Positions 35,447 through 46,428 of a DNA stretch of 64,000 nucleotides are shown here, piece after piece. The notes beneath the pieces were generated by a model. It was not told the origin of the DNA. It ran no database searches and was given only the letters and a program-made list of their open reading frames with translations. The stretch spans positions 124,001 to 188,000 of the forward strand of contig CAVUUV010000003.1 of assembly GCA_963744905.1 (NCBI GenBank), read 5' to 3'. The stretch is from DATFFO01 sp963744905. GTDB taxonomy: Bacteria; Actinomycetota; Acidimicrobiia; Spongiisociales; ZC4RG35. Every line of letters starts with the position of its first letter. The first letter of the stretch is position 1. The position numbers and the translations under genes are program-made.

Positions 35447-35980
35447 TCAGGGCCGGGCCTTCCACTCCGGGTTCCGCTCGCCTTCGACCACGCAGGGGAT
35501 CTCACAGTCGAGCGGCTCTATCCAACCCGCCACCAACTCGCCTACTGGGTTGATCGACCTCGACTCCGCAGCCACATGATGAGCGTAGTGGGCGTGGAGG
35601 CACTTGACCCGGGGGGTGTCTGTCCCCAGCCGCACCCCACCCACGCCGCCCGAGGGGCGGGGATCGGTGCCGTCGGGGATGAGGGCGTCGCGCCGGCGGG
35701 CGTAGGTCCGGTGAGCCTCGTCCAGCCTGGCCCTGAATTCGGGGTCCGCTTCCGCCTTGGCCTCCATCCGCTTGACGCCGCCGCCGGCCTCCAGACGGCC
35801 GATGCGGGTCACGGCCAGCGGGCAGGTGAGCCAGTACCGGGTCGGGAACGGAGTCCCATCGTCGAGTAGCGGCGGTACCTCCGCCGCCACGGGGAGCCCG
35901 AGATGACACCGGGCTACCACCGTCGAGTCGGCCCGGAGCGGACGCTCGATCTGTGCTTCGACTGTGGACCTGTCGCTCAC
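35447..35980 (-). CDS. DUF501 family protein
   Basis: A 177-aa actinobacterial conserved protein found between FtsB and Ppx in many genomes. Landmarks are VVARCHLGLPVAAEVPPLLD, PTRYWLTCPLAV, a helical linker (KAEADPEFRARLDEAH), and the His/Cys-rich VKCLHAHYAHHVA followed by NPVG. The conserved Cys and His suggest a metal or catalytic site, but the function is unknown. The start is the GTG at 35980, overlapping the FtsB stop (GTGA). The upstream in-frame ATG (36013) is rejected because it would sit well inside ftsB. Confidence 0.9.
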   Translation of the reverse strand: MSDRSTVEAQIERPLRADSTVVARCHLGLPVAAEVPPLLDDGTPFPTRYWLTCPLAVTRIGRLEAGGGVKRMEAKAEADPEFRARLDEAHRTYARRRDALIPDGTDPRPSGGVGGVRLGTDTPRVKCLHAHYAHHVAAESRSINPVGELVAGWIEPLDCEIPCVVEGERNPEWKARP

Positions 35981-36386
35981 CGCGACAGGTCTGAACCGGT
36001 GATGAAACTCCACACGGTCTGCAGGAGCGATTCGTCCTTCAGGTCGGGGACGGTGTCGGGCGTGGCAGAGCTGTCGCTACCCGGATAGTTGCTGGCCGCC
36101 ACCCCGACCTCGGGCGGGTCGAGCACCACGTAGGCCACCTCCCCGGGCCGGACATAACCCAGCTTCTCGCGGGCGAGCCGTTCGATCTCCACGGGTGTCT
36201 GCAGGGCGTCGCGCTGGGCCCCCAGAAGGGCATTCTCGGCCTGAAGCGACTCGAGTTTGGCGGTAGCCGCCTCCACCTTGTGGCGCTGTTCCACGATCTG
36301 ACGGTACGGAACCACATTGGTCAAGAAGGCCGCCCCCACCACCAGCAGGGCCATGGTGAATGCCAGCACCGCCACGCGCCGCAGCC

Positions 36387-36390
<4 letters not shown>
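35977..36390 (-). CDS. ftsB: FtsB/DivIC septum formation initiator
   Basis: A 137-aa bitopic division protein. A short basic N-terminus leads into a single membrane segment (about 7-27), followed by a coiled coil (VEQRHKVEAATAKLESLQAEN in part) and the FtsB/DivIC signature ERLAREKLGYVRPGEV. The C-terminal 40 residues are low-complexity and acidic. It should act in the FtsQ-FtsL-FtsB complex at the septum. Its ATG overlaps the enolase stop and its stop overlaps DUF501, matching the mycobacterial order eno, divIC, DUF501, ppx2. Confidence 0.92.
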
Positions 36391-37667
<1,277 letters not shown>

Positions 37668-37758
37668 CCAAGCCCTCCTTGTACCAACGCGACGCTAGCA
37701 GCGCTGGGGGCCTGCTCGGTGTTTACCGACACTCCAGGCCGCCGTCTGAAGTGACGGT

Positions 37759-39213
37759 TCAACCCAGATCGGCCTTGGCCGCCCGCCAGCGCTCCTCCAG
37801 CTGGTCCGGGGACAGACCTGCCACCGGGCCCATCTCCTCCATGGCCCGAAAGCGGCGTTGGAAGCGGCCCACCGCCCGACGAAGCGCCACCTCGGGGTCG
37901 ATATCGAGGTGGCGGGCCAGGTTGACGACGGTGAAGAGCACATCGCCCAGCTCATGGGCCACGTCACCGTCGCCTTCAACCGCCCGGTCGAGCTCGCTCA
38001 GCTCCTCGCCGAGCACCTCGATGACCTGAGCCGGCTCGTCCCAGTCGAAGCCCACCGTGGCCGCCCGTCCCTGCAGCTTCATGGCCCGCTCCAGGGCCGG
38101 CATGCCTTGGGGCACGCCGTCCATGAGGGAACCCGACGGCTTCTCGTCCGCCTTGATCTTCTCCCAGTTCGATGCCACCTCGTCCGCCCCCACCACGGTC
38201 ACATCACCGAACACGTGGGGATGGCGGTGGACCAGCTTGGCGGTGAGCCTCGCCGCCACGTCGTCGATCCCGAAGGCTCCCTTCTCGGCGGCGATGTTGG
38301 CATGGAAGAGCACCTGCAACAGGACGTCGCCCAGCTCCTCCTCCAGCCCGTCGTATGCCACGTAATCAGGCTCGGTGTCCGGCTCGGGAAGCGCGGCAAT
38401 GGCCTCCGCCAGCTCGTAGGCCTCCTCCAGCAGGTGGGGTACCAGGGAGGTGTGGGTCTGTTGGGCGTCCCAGGGGCACTCCCGGCGCAACCGGCGACTC
38501 ACCCCGATCAACCCGTACAGACCGGCCGGTTGGGCATCGACGAAGAGGGAAGTGCGCAAGCCGGCCAGCTCGGCCGGGATCCGGTCCACCTCCACTTCCA
38601 GTACCTGTTCACCCGACGAGCCCAGGCCCACACACAGGGTGACCCCGGCTCCCTCGGGCAGGGCCCGGGATAGGGAGGCCCCCACCTCCGCCAGGACCGC
38701 CGGTGCGTCGAGGTGACCGATGATGGTGGGACAGTCGAGGGCCAGCGGGTCGGGCAGCTCGTGGCCGTTGATGATTCGCAATCCGGCAGCAAATGGATCA
38801 CATCCCACCGCGGCCAGGACCGCATCGACGAACGACTCCGACGGGACCACCTCCGCCCGGGGTTCCCGCTTCAGCAGCTGCCGAACCGCGAATTCACCCA
38901 CCAGGGGACTGCCCGGGACGGCGTAGATCGTGGGACCTTCCCGCGCCAGAGCCAGGACCCGATCCACGATGGCCGAGTACACCTCTTCGAAACTGTCCCC
39001 GGCCTGATAGAGATCGTCGCAGGTCACCACCGGTCGCATCTCGGCCAGCTGGGCGGCGGCCGGATGATGCAGGGTACGCACTATTACCCGGCGGCCCGGG
39101 TCGGTGAGCAGGCTCAGGTGTGCGGTAGGGAGCCGGTCCAGGTCACCGGGGCCCAGGCCGGTGACGATCAGCTGGTCGGGGGCTGCACTTGTGGCGTCGG
39201 GTCGGTCGTCCAA
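37759..39213 (-). CDS. mazG: MazG-family NTP pyrophosphohydrolase with tetrapyrrole-methylase-like N-terminus
   Basis: A 484-aa two-domain protein of the YabN type. Residues 1-220 form a SAM-methylase-like domain (VTGLGPGDLDRLP, YAVPGSPLVGEF). Residues about 240-480 hold two MazG repeats with the acidic helix motifs LLEEAYELAEAI, LEEELGDVLLQVLFH and ELGDVLFTVVNLARH. It hydrolyses abnormal nucleotides. The gene overlaps the end of the foldase gene by 46 bp. In mycobacteria mazG also lies between mfd and eno. Confidence 0.93.
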   Translation of the reverse strand: MDDRPDATSAAPDQLIVTGLGPGDLDRLPTAHLSLLTDPGRRVIVRTLHHPAAAQLAEMRPVVTCDDLYQAGDSFEEVYSAIVDRVLALAREGPTIYAVPGSPLVGEFAVRQLLKREPRAEVVPSESFVDAVLAAVGCDPFAAGLRIINGHELPDPLALDCPTIIGHLDAPAVLAEVGASLSRALPEGAGVTLCVGLGSSGEQVLEVEVDRIPAELAGLRTSLFVDAQPAGLYGLIGVSRRLRRECPWDAQQTHTSLVPHLLEEAYELAEAIAALPEPDTEPDYVAYDGLEEELGDVLLQVLFHANIAAEKGAFGIDDVAARLTAKLVHRHPHVFGDVTVVGADEVASNWEKIKADEKPSGSLMDGVPQGMPALERAMKLQGRAATVGFDWDEPAQVIEVLGEELSELDRAVEGDGDVAHELGDVLFTVVNLARHLDIDPEVALRRAVGRFQRRFRAMEEMGPVAGLSPDQLEERWRAAKADLG

Positions 39214-40091
39214 GTTCCATACTCCGCGTTGACGGTGACGTCGGCGTTGTCCACCTTCTCGACCAGCCAGTCCTGGAGCTGGGACGCCCCCTTCTCCTGG
39301 CGGAGCTGATCCTTGATCTCGTCCTCGGTGGGAAGATCGGTGGGATCCGGTGGGGTGCGGTCGTAGACCTCGAGCACGTGGTATCCGAACTGGCTCTGAA
39401 CGGGGCCGATGACGGTGTTCAAATCCGCCCCCACGGCTGCCTGGGCGAACTCGGGGACGTATTTCTGGGCCTGGGCGCAGCCCAGGTCTCCGCCGTTGTC
39501 GGCCACGGTCGGATCGGTGGACACGTCCTTGGCCACGGTGGCGAAGTCCTCACCCCCTTCGATCCGCTGCTTGGCCTCTTTGGCCGCCTCCTCGGTGTCG
39601 ACCAGGAGATGGCGCACGCAGATGTTGGTGAGGCCGTCGGCGGCGTCGGACATGGCCTGGGCAACCTCTGCCGAGGTGGGCTCGGGGGCCTGCTGGGCGA
39701 ACTGGTCCACGATCAGCTTCTGGATCAGGCTGACCCGGGCCAGCCGGTGGAGGATGTCGACGGACACGTTCTGCTGTTGGGCGACCTGGTCGACGGGGAG
39801 CCCGCCGGCCTGGGCGGCGAGGAGGTCGTTGAGCTCGCTGTCCACCTCGTCTGAGGTCGGGTCGATGTCGAACTCGGTCTTGGCGGCGTCGTCGAGGATC
39901 TGCCACTGGATGAGAGCACCCAGGTAGCGAGCGAACTGATCGGCCGGGATGGCGCCGTCGGTCGAATAGGGAAATGCCTGGACCTGGTCGACGGTCAGCT
40001 CCGTCTGGCCGACCGTGGCGGCGACCGCGCCACCACCGCAGGCGGTGAGGAGAAGGGCAGCCACCACGGCGCCCGACAGCAATTTCTTCAC
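39168..40091 (-). CDS. Peptidyl-prolyl isomerase lipoprotein (SurA/PrsA-like)
   Basis: A 307-aa exported foldase. The signal peptide KKLLSGAVVAALLLTACGGG has a lipobox LTAC, so Cys18 or so should be lipidated. A SurA-N-like helical region follows (to about 160). The parvulin domain has NICVRHLLVDTEEAAKEAK, GGDLGCAQAQKYVPEFAQAA and FGYHVLEVYDR. The start is the GTG at 40091 with GAGG 7 bases upstream. It helps proteins fold outside the membrane. It sits between mfd and mazG on the same strand. Confidence 0.9.
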   Translation of the reverse strand: MKKLLSGAVVAALLLTACGGGAVAATVGQTELTVDQVQAFPYSTDGAIPADQFARYLGALIQWQILDDAAKTEFDIDPTSDEVDSELNDLLAAQAGGLPVDQVAQQQNVSVDILHRLARVSLIQKLIVDQFAQQAPEPTSAEVAQAMSDAADGLTNICVRHLLVDTEEAAKEAKQRIEGGEDFATVAKDVSTDPTVADNGGDLGCAQAQKYVPEFAQAAVGADLNTVIGPVQSQFGYHVLEVYDRTPPDPTDLPTEDEIKDQLRQEKGASQLQDWLVEKVDNADVTVNAEYGTWTTDPTPQVQPPTS

Positions 40092-40155
40092 AGGGGGACC
40101 TCGCAACAGTCGTCGAGAGGAGGCAATGGTATAGACCCGGGGCGCATACAGCGAT

Positions 40156-43100
40156 TCAGGATGCCTCGTCGGCGGGCCACATCGCCCGCAGGAATCCCAG
40201 GATGCCCTCCACCAGCGGCCGGGGAGCGGGGATGAACAGCACCCCTTCACCGGCCCGCAGCACCGAGCGCGGAGCAAGTCGCTGTAATCGAACCTCCTGG
40301 GAGACGGCCAGGTCGACCGGTGACAGCCGGATCTCGTCTTTGAGCTTGACCACCTCGGTCAATCCCACCCGGAGGGCCTCCACCCGAATGCGGGCGATGT
40401 CGAGAAGGGCCTGAACCGGATCAGGAAGAGGACCGAACCGATCCTTCCACTCCTCGGCCACGTCCTCGATCCCCGCCACCGTAGTGGTGGCGGCCAGGCG
40501 CCGGTAGGCCTCGAGACGCAGCGACTGATCCGCCACGTAGTCCTCCGGCAGGTGGGCGTCGACGGGAAGGTCGATGCGTACCTCGGAGGGCCGCTCGACG
40601 GGGGAAGGACGGCCCTCCAGCTCGGAGACGGCCTCGGCTACCAGCTCTGCATAGAGGTCGAAGCCGACTGCGGCAACATGGCCTGACTGCACCTCGCCCA
40701 GGATCGAGCCCGCCCCCCGGATCTCCAGGTCCTTCAGCGCCAGCTGGAACCCCGATCCCAGGTCGGCAGCTTCCCCTATCGCCTCCAACCGCCGGTGCGC
40801 CTCCTCGGACAAGGAGCGGTCGGCCGGGTGGAACAGGTAGGCGTAGGCGCGCTGACTCGACCGGCCCACCCGCCCTCGCAGCTGATAGAGCTGGGCCAGG
40901 CCCAACAGGTCGGCCCGTTCGACGATGAGGGTGTTGACTTGCGGCAGATCCAGACCCGACTCGATGATCGTGGTGGCGACGAGCACGTCGTACTCCCCCG
41001 ACCAGAAGTCGATCATCACCTGCTCCAGCTGACCCTCCGACATCTGGCCGTGGGCCACGGCGAAGCGTGCGTCCGGCACCAGCTGGCGCAGCCGGGCCAC
41101 CGCCCGGTCGATTGACTGGACCCGGTTGTGCACGTAGAACACCTGCCCATCGCGCAGCAGTTCCCGCCTGATGGCGGCGGACACCGTTTGGGAATCGTAG
41201 GGACCGACGTAGGTGAGGATCGGATGCCGGTCCTCGGGCGGGGTGCGAATGTGGGACACGTCCCGGATCCCGGTCAGCGCCATCTCGAGGGTTCGGGGTA
41301 TGGGGGTGGCGGTCAGGGTGAGAACGTCCACACCCACCCGCAGCCGTTTCAGGGCGTCCTTGGCATTGACCCCGAAGCGCTGCTCCTCGTCGACCACCAC
41401 CAGGCCCAGGTCTTTGAAGTGGACGTCGTCGGACAGCAGGCGATGGGTGCCGATGACCACGTCGACCTCGCCCGTCGCCAGGCCGGCCAGGACCTGGTTC
41501 TGCTGCCTTTGGGTGAGAAAGCGCGACAGCACCGCCACCCGGATCGGGTAGGGCTCCATGCGCTCGGAGAAAGTCTGGTGGTGCTGCTGGGCGAGGAGGG
41601 TGGTCGGACAGAGGATGGCGACCTGCTTGCCGGCCTGAACCGCCTTGAAGGTGGCCCTGATCGCCACCTCGGTCTTGCCGAACCCGACGTCGCCGAACAC
41701 GAGGCGGTCCATGACCTCGCCGCTCTCCATGTCGGATTTCACCTCGGTGATGGCCGAGTCCTGGTCGACCGTCTCCTCGTAGGGGAACGCCCCTTCCATC
41801 TCCCGCTGCCAGGGAGTGTCGGGCGGATAGGAAAAACCGGTCGCCCGGGCCCGGCGCCGGTGCAGCTCGACCACCTGCTGGGCAACCGCTGCCGCCGCCT
41901 TGCGCACCCGGGACCGTTGCTCGGACCAGTCCTTGCCCCCCATCCGCGACACCCGGGGGGTTTCACCACCCGTGTACTTGGTCACCGCAGCCAGCTGATC
42001 GGTGGGAACGTAGAGGCGGTCGCCCCCGGCGTACCCGATGATCAGGTACTCGCGCTCGACCCCAGCCATGGTCCGCGAGACCAGACCCTCGAAACGACCG
42101 ATGCCGTGCTGATGGTGGACGACGTAATCGCCCTCGGTCAGGTCGCTGTACTGCTGGGGTGGGGCCGCCCTCACCCGACCGGCCCGGCGATGGGCCCGGC
42201 GACGCCCGGCGATCTCCTGTTCCCCCAGTACCGCCACCCGGGCCTGAGGGGCGACGAAGCCGCGGTGGATCCCGATCGGAATGACTACCGCCTCGTCTCC
42301 GGCTTCCTCGGCGACTTGCAGCGCCAGCCCGTGCTCGGCCATCACCCGCGCCACCCGTTCGGCGGCCCCGTGGCCGTCCATTGCCACCACGACCGACATA
42401 CCGGTACCGATCAGGCGGGCCAACTCCCCCACCACCGAGTCGACATCGCCCGCCGCAGCGTCGAATCCGCGAATCTCCAGCACCGGGTCCCCGGGACCGG
42501 TCGGCACCGCCGGCAGCTCCAGGGTGAGGCCGGGGTCGGGCTCCAGATTCCCGAACAAGAGGGGATGCTCCCCTGCCTCGGGAGCCCTCTCACCCCAGGT
42601 GGGGGCAAGGGCGGCGGCCAGTTCCTGCTCCTCCTTGACCAGGTCCCGTCCCCGGTCCCGGGCCCTGGCCGGGTCGATCAGAACCAGCACTGCATCCGAC
42701 TCTGCCGCCTCATCGAGAAGCGACCGCTCCGGCGCCAGCCATGGCAGCCACGACTCCATGCCCGCGAAGATCTGCCCGGTGGCGATTCGCTCGAAGGTGC
42801 CCGCCGCCCAGGGCTCGGACTCGACCAGGCGGGTGGCCCTCTCCTGGATCTCACCCTGGGGGCGGACCTCCCGGGCCGGGTAGATCTCCACCGACCTGAG
42901 GGGGTCCTCGGATCGCTGGGAGGCAACCGAGAACTCTCGTAGCTCGTCCACTTCGTCACCCCAGAAGTCGACCCGCACCGGCGTGTCCGACTGAGCGGGG
43001 AAGACGTCGAGGATGCCGCCACGCACAGCGAACTCACCTCTCGCCTCCACCCGATCGGTGCGCTGGTAGCCCAGATCGGCCAGACGCCGCGCCAGCTGGG

Positions 43101-43515
43101 TGATGTCGGCATCGGCTCCCGCCGCCAGGGAAATGGGCTCGGGCGACGATGGGCTCAGCCGCTGGACCACGGCCCGCACCGGACCCACCACGATGACGGG
43201 GGAGTCCGAGCGGCCGATGCGGTGCCGCGCCTCGCTGCGCATCGCCATCGTCTGGGCGTTGGGGGAGACGTGCTCGAAGGGAAGTGTCTCCCAGGCCGGC
43301 AGCAGCAGAACGTCGTTGGTGAAGAGAGCCAGGTCGTCGACCAGCTCCTCGGCCTCGCGCTCCCCCGGCGTGATCACGAGCACCGGCCCGGAAACCTGAG
43401 TTGCCATGGCCGCCAGGGCCAAGGCCCGGCCTCCCGGAGCGACCGCCCACCGGCCCGGCGGGGAGGGGAGGGCGGCGGGCTGGAGCCGTCCGACCAAACC
43501 GGACAGGGGTGTCAA
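40156..43515 (-). CDS. mfd: Transcription-repair coupling factor Mfd
   Basis: A 1119-aa SF2 DNA translocase that removes stalled RNA polymerase and recruits UvrA. Order: UvrB-homology region (about 1-350, with FEHVSPNAQTMAMRSEARHR); RNA-polymerase-interacting CarD-like domain (EGDYVVHHQHGIGRFEGL); helicase motifs GDVGFGKTEVAIRATFKAVQ (Walker A), VVDEEQRFGV (DEEQ box) and TLTATPIPRTLEMAL; then LRGRVGRSSQRAYAYL and the C-terminal TRCF domain. The start is probably the TTG at 43515, which overlaps the preceding stop (TTGA). Length is close to the E. coli protein. Confidence 0.97.
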   Translation of the reverse strand: MTPLSGLVGRLQPAALPSPPGRWAVAPGGRALALAAMATQVSGPVLVITPGEREAEELVDDLALFTNDVLLLPAWETLPFEHVSPNAQTMAMRSEARHRIGRSDSPVIVVGPVRAVVQRLSPSSPEPISLAAGADADITQLARRLADLGYQRTDRVEARGEFAVRGGILDVFPAQSDTPVRVDFWGDEVDELREFSVASQRSEDPLRSVEIYPAREVRPQGEIQERATRLVESEPWAAGTFERIATGQIFAGMESWLPWLAPERSLLDEAAESDAVLVLIDPARARDRGRDLVKEEQELAAALAPTWGERAPEAGEHPLLFGNLEPDPGLTLELPAVPTGPGDPVLEIRGFDAAAGDVDSVVGELARLIGTGMSVVVAMDGHGAAERVARVMAEHGLALQVAEEAGDEAVVIPIGIHRGFVAPQARVAVLGEQEIAGRRRAHRRAGRVRAAPPQQYSDLTEGDYVVHHQHGIGRFEGLVSRTMAGVEREYLIIGYAGGDRLYVPTDQLAAVTKYTGGETPRVSRMGGKDWSEQRSRVRKAAAAVAQQVVELHRRRARATGFSYPPDTPWQREMEGAFPYEETVDQDSAITEVKSDMESGEVMDRLVFGDVGFGKTEVAIRATFKAVQAGKQVAILCPTTLLAQQHHQTFSERMEPYPIRVAVLSRFLTQRQQNQVLAGLATGEVDVVIGTHRLLSDDVHFKDLGLVVVDEEQRFGVNAKDALKRLRVGVDVLTLTATPIPRTLEMALTGIRDVSHIRTPPEDRHPILTYVGPYDSQTVSAAIRRELLRDGQVFYVHNRVQSIDRAVARLRQLVPDARFAVAHGQMSEGQLEQVMIDFWSGEYDVLVATTIIESGLDLPQVNTLIVERADLLGLAQLYQLRGRVGRSSQRAYAYLFHPADRSLSEEAHRRLEAIGEAADLGSGFQLALKDLEIRGAGSILGEVQSGHVAAVGFDLYAELVAEAVSELEGRPSPVERPSEVRIDLPVDAHLPEDYVADQSLRLEAYRRLAATTTVAGIEDVAEEWKDRFGPLPDPVQALLDIARIRVEALRVGLTEVVKLKDEIRLSPVDLAVSQEVRLQRLAPRSVLRAGEGVLFIPAPRPLVEGILGFLRAMWPADEAS

Positions 43516-44486
43516 AGCAGGCCCTGGTCCCGGAACCAGTTCACCATCCGGGAAATCGTCTCATCAGCCGGCGTGTACTCGAGATTCAGCTCCCGCTCCG
43601 CCAGCGAGCCGTCGTAGTCGGTGCCGTGGGAGACCACCCGGATCATCTCCGGGCAGACCGGCAGCCTGCGCCCGATCATCCTGGCCCCGGCGTGGACGGT
43701 GGCGACTGCCGCTCTGACCAACCAGATGGGTGCCAGGCGAACCTCGACCGGGCGGCCCAGCACTGCCGCGGCCCCCTCCACCGCCTCTGAGACTGTGGTG
43801 GTGAATCCGCTCAGGATGTAGCGTCGACCGGGGACACCGTTGCGGGCCGCCAGGAGATGCCCGCGGGCGCAATCGTCGATGTCGACCATCGAAACCGTTG
43901 CCTCGATGAGAAACGGCAGCCTCCCTGCCAGCACGTCGAGTATCAACCCTCCTGTGCCGGTAGCCCGGCCCGGCCCCTGGACCGAGCTGGGATTCACCGC
44001 CACCACCTCGACGGGGGTCCGCTCGGCGAACACCACCCGTTCCGCATGGTGCTTGGACCGCTCGTAGGCGGAGAGATAGGTGCCTCGGTGGGGGGTTTCC
44101 TCGTTTGCCCGCACCCCGGCCTCCTCCCCGATCGTCACAGCCGAGGAGGTGTAGACGAGGCGACGCACGCCGGCGGCGGCACAGGCTCGCACAACATTGC
44201 GGCTGCCTTCGACGTTGACCCGGTACATTCGATCGGGATCCGTTGAGCACATCTCGTTTATGCCCGCCACGTGATAGACGATCTCGCATCCGGAGAAGGC
44301 GTCGAGGAGAGCCGAATGATCCAGCACGTCTCCCCGTACCGGCCGCGCCCCCAGGGTCGCAACCGCACCATCAGAGGCCTGCGAGCGCGACAGCCCCCGC
44401 ACCTCGTCTCCCGATTCGACCAGGTGCCGGAGAACGGCGGCGCCCACCACCCCGGTCCCACCGGTGATCGCCACCGCAGTGCTCAC
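43512..44486 (-). CDS. NAD-dependent epimerase/dehydratase (extended SDR)
   Basis: A 324-aa extended short-chain dehydrogenase. The nucleotide site is ITGGTGVVGAAVLRHL. Ser-Tyr-Lys catalysis is seen at VYTSSAVTIG and SAYERSKHHAE (Tyr-x3-Lys). It resembles dihydroflavonol reductase and 3-beta-hydroxysteroid dehydrogenase relatives. The GTG start at 44486 overlaps the pgsA stop (GTGA) and the stop overlaps the mfd start, so it is co-transcribed with both. Substrate unknown. Confidence 0.88.
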   Translation of the reverse strand: MSTAVAITGGTGVVGAAVLRHLVESGDEVRGLSRSQASDGAVATLGARPVRGDVLDHSALLDAFSGCEIVYHVAGINEMCSTDPDRMYRVNVEGSRNVVRACAAAGVRRLVYTSSAVTIGEEAGVRANEETPHRGTYLSAYERSKHHAERVVFAERTPVEVVAVNPSSVQGPGRATGTGGLILDVLAGRLPFLIEATVSMVDIDDCARGHLLAARNGVPGRRYILSGFTTTVSEAVEGAAAVLGRPVEVRLAPIWLVRAAVATVHAGARMIGRRLPVCPEMIRVVSHGTDYDGSLAERELNLEYTPADETISRMVNWFRDQGLL

Positions 44487-45049
44487 GCCGTCGCCGCCGG
44501 TTTGCGGACCACGTCCCAGAAGGCGCTCAGATACCCCCAGAAGGAGGCGATGGTCACGATCACCGCCACCCACATCAGCCACTGATCGAAGTACCACGGA
44601 CCCCAGCGACCGGGGAAACGCAGGAAGGCGGCGAATATGGCCGCGAACTGGGCTGCCGCCTTGATCTTGCCCCAGGTCGAGGGCCGGATCAGCCCTCCCC
44701 TCGTCGCCACCACCCCCCGCAGGGCCATAACGGCGAACTCGCGGAAGATGATCACCACTGCCGCCCAGATCGAGACCCGGTCGATGGAGACGAGAGCCAG
44801 TAGGGCGCCGGTGACCAGGATCTTGTCGGCGGTGGTGTCGAGGAACGCTCCCAGCACCGATTCCTGCTTCCAGCGACGAGCCAGGTACCCGTCCAGGAAG
44901 TCGGTCACGGCGGCGGCAGCGAACACGATCGCCGCCAGGCCGAGATTGTGGGCCAGGTTGTCGCCGGCGCGGGTAAACGCCATGACCACCGGCACGGCCA
45001 CCACACGGGCCAGGGCGAGATAGTCCGGAAACGAGATCGAGGCCTCCAA
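44483..45049 (-). CDS. pgsA: CDP-diacylglycerol--glycerol-3-phosphate 3-phosphatidyltransferase
   Basis: A 188-aa membrane enzyme making phosphatidylglycerol phosphate. The CDP-alcohol phosphotransferase signature is complete: DFLDGYLARRW, then GAFLDTTADK (Asp50, Asp53, Asp71, Asp75). About five hydrophobic segments are visible. Closely related actinobacterial CDP-alcohol transferases (inositol or cardiolipin type) are possible, but the length and REFAVMALRG after the motif favour PgsA. Confidence 0.9.
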   Translation of the reverse strand: MEASISFPDYLALARVVAVPVVMAFTRAGDNLAHNLGLAAIVFAAAAVTDFLDGYLARRWKQESVLGAFLDTTADKILVTGALLALVSIDRVSIWAAVVIIFREFAVMALRGVVATRGGLIRPSTWGKIKAAAQFAAIFAAFLRFPGRWGPWYFDQWLMWVAVIVTIASFWGYLSAFWDVVRKPAATA

Positions 45050-45119
45050 GAGACTGGCGACGGCCGATGATACCGGCGCTCACAGACAGCGCTCCTGACG
45101 GTCTGTGGCCAGAACAGGC

Positions 45120-45695
45120 TCAGCCGGGCCGCCGCTCCCCCGCCCGACGGGTGGCAGCCTCCAGGTCGGTGACCCAGTCGGTGACCACGTCGACTGCATC
45201 CTCCACCACCAGGTCTACCTCGGCCCGCTCGGCCTTGGCGAAGCGGCGGAGGACGAAATCGGCCGGGTCCATGCGCCCCGGGGGCCGCCCCACCCCGATC
45301 TTGAGACGGACAAATGACCTCTCACCGAGTGCCGCCTCGATGGATCGGAGGCCGTTGTGACCTCCGGTTCCGCCCCCGACCTGGAGCCGGAGCCGCCCGA
45401 AGGGGAGGTCGATGTCGTCGTGGGCCACGAGCAGGTCCTCTGACTCGATCTCGAAGTAGGACAGGAGCGAGACGACCGGGCCACCCGATTCGTTCATGTA
45501 GGTCAGGGGCATCGCCAGCACCACCCGCTCGCCACCGACGGTTATGTCCGCGGTCAGGCACCGGGTGCGACTGGGCCCGCGCGAGAAGCGCACCCCGTGA
45601 TGCTCCGCCAGGGCCACGACCACCTCGGAACCGACGTTGTGGCGGGTTCGCTCGTATTCGGGACCGGGATTTCCCAGCCCGACGACGGCCTTCAC
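45120..45695 (-). CDS. pth: Peptidyl-tRNA hydrolase
   Basis: A 191-aa enzyme that recycles tRNA from prematurely released peptidyl-tRNA. The signature VGLGNPGPEYERTRHNVG includes Asn10 and the catalytic His19. LTYMNESGGPV, HDDIDLPFGRLRL and GGGTGGHNGLRSIEAALG follow as expected. It lies 3 bp after rplY on the same strand, the usual actinobacterial order. Confidence 0.97.
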   Translation of the reverse strand: MKAVVGLGNPGPEYERTRHNVGSEVVVALAEHHGVRFSRGPSRTRCLTADITVGGERVVLAMPLTYMNESGGPVVSLLSYFEIESEDLLVAHDDIDLPFGRLRLQVGGGTGGHNGLRSIEAALGERSFVRLKIGVGRPPGRMDPADFVLRRFAKAERAEVDLVVEDAVDVVTDWVTDLEAATRRAGERRPG

Positions 45696-45698
45696 CCG

Positions 45699-46391
45699 CT
45701 ACTCGGTCTCTTCGCCGGCCTCGGCCTCTTCGGCCGCCTCCCCCTCTTCGCCGGCCTCGGGCATCTCGCCCTCCAGGCCTTCCAGCTCCTCGCCTTCCAG
45801 CTCCTCGGCCTCCGGCACCTCTTCTTCGATCTCGGCTGCGGGGAGGGTCACGCTCATCAGGACGGCCTCGGGATCGTCCAGGTACTCCACGCCCTCGACG
45901 ACCGGAAGGTCGCTGACCCGCAACGACTCGCCGATGTCGACGCCGGACACGTCCAGCTCGATGTGCCCGGGGATGTTGGTCACCACCGCCGAGATATGGA
46001 CCGTGGTGCGGCGCGGGCTGAAGACTCCCCCCTCGCGCACTCCCACCGCCTCGCCTTCGAAGTGCAGGGCCACCTCCGTGGTCACCGTCTCGGTGAGAGC
46101 CACCTTGACGAAGTCGACGTGCTGGTACTCGGGCCGGAACGGGTGACGAATCACCTCCCGGGCCAGGGTGAGCACGTCCTCGCCACCTTCTACCTCCAGG
46201 TTGATGAGGGCGTTGGTGCCCAGGTCGGTATGCAATGCCGAATGGAGCTCGCGGGCGTTGACCGATATGTTGATCGGCTCCATGTCCCGCCCGTAGACGA
46301 CGGCCGGGACCTCGCCCTCACGACGCAGCCGCCGCGACGAGCGTGAGCCCGGAGCCCTGCCCGTGTGGGCGCGCAGACTCAGTTGTTCCAT
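45699..46391 (-). CDS. rplY: 50S ribosomal protein L25 (CTC form)
   Basis: A 230-aa 5S-rRNA-binding ribosomal protein. Residues 1-95 form the L25 domain (RRLRREGEVPAVVYGR, HVDFVKVALTE) and residues 95-185 the CTC beta domain. The last 45 residues are almost entirely Glu, Ala and Gly, a common acidic tail in Actinobacteria. It is coupled to pth (3-bp gap). Confidence 0.95.
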   Translation of the reverse strand: MEQLSLRAHTGRAPGSRSSRRLRREGEVPAVVYGRDMEPINISVNARELHSALHTDLGTNALINLEVEGGEDVLTLAREVIRHPFRPEYQHVDFVKVALTETVTTEVALHFEGEAVGVREGGVFSPRRTTVHISAVVTNIPGHIELDVSGVDIGESLRVSDLPVVEGVEYLDDPEAVLMSVTLPAAEIEEEVPEAEELEGEELEGLEGEMPEAGEEGEAAEEAEAGEETE

Positions 46392-46428
46392 CAGAGACTC
46401 CTTGCGGATGAAGCGTTAGGACCCCTGA

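Noticed and set aside
41128..42942. Long plus-strand open frame (604 codons) opposite mfd
   Set aside because: It is antisense to a fully conserved mfd gene; its product is His/Gly/Arg-rich with no recognisable domain, as expected from GC-rich antisense frames.
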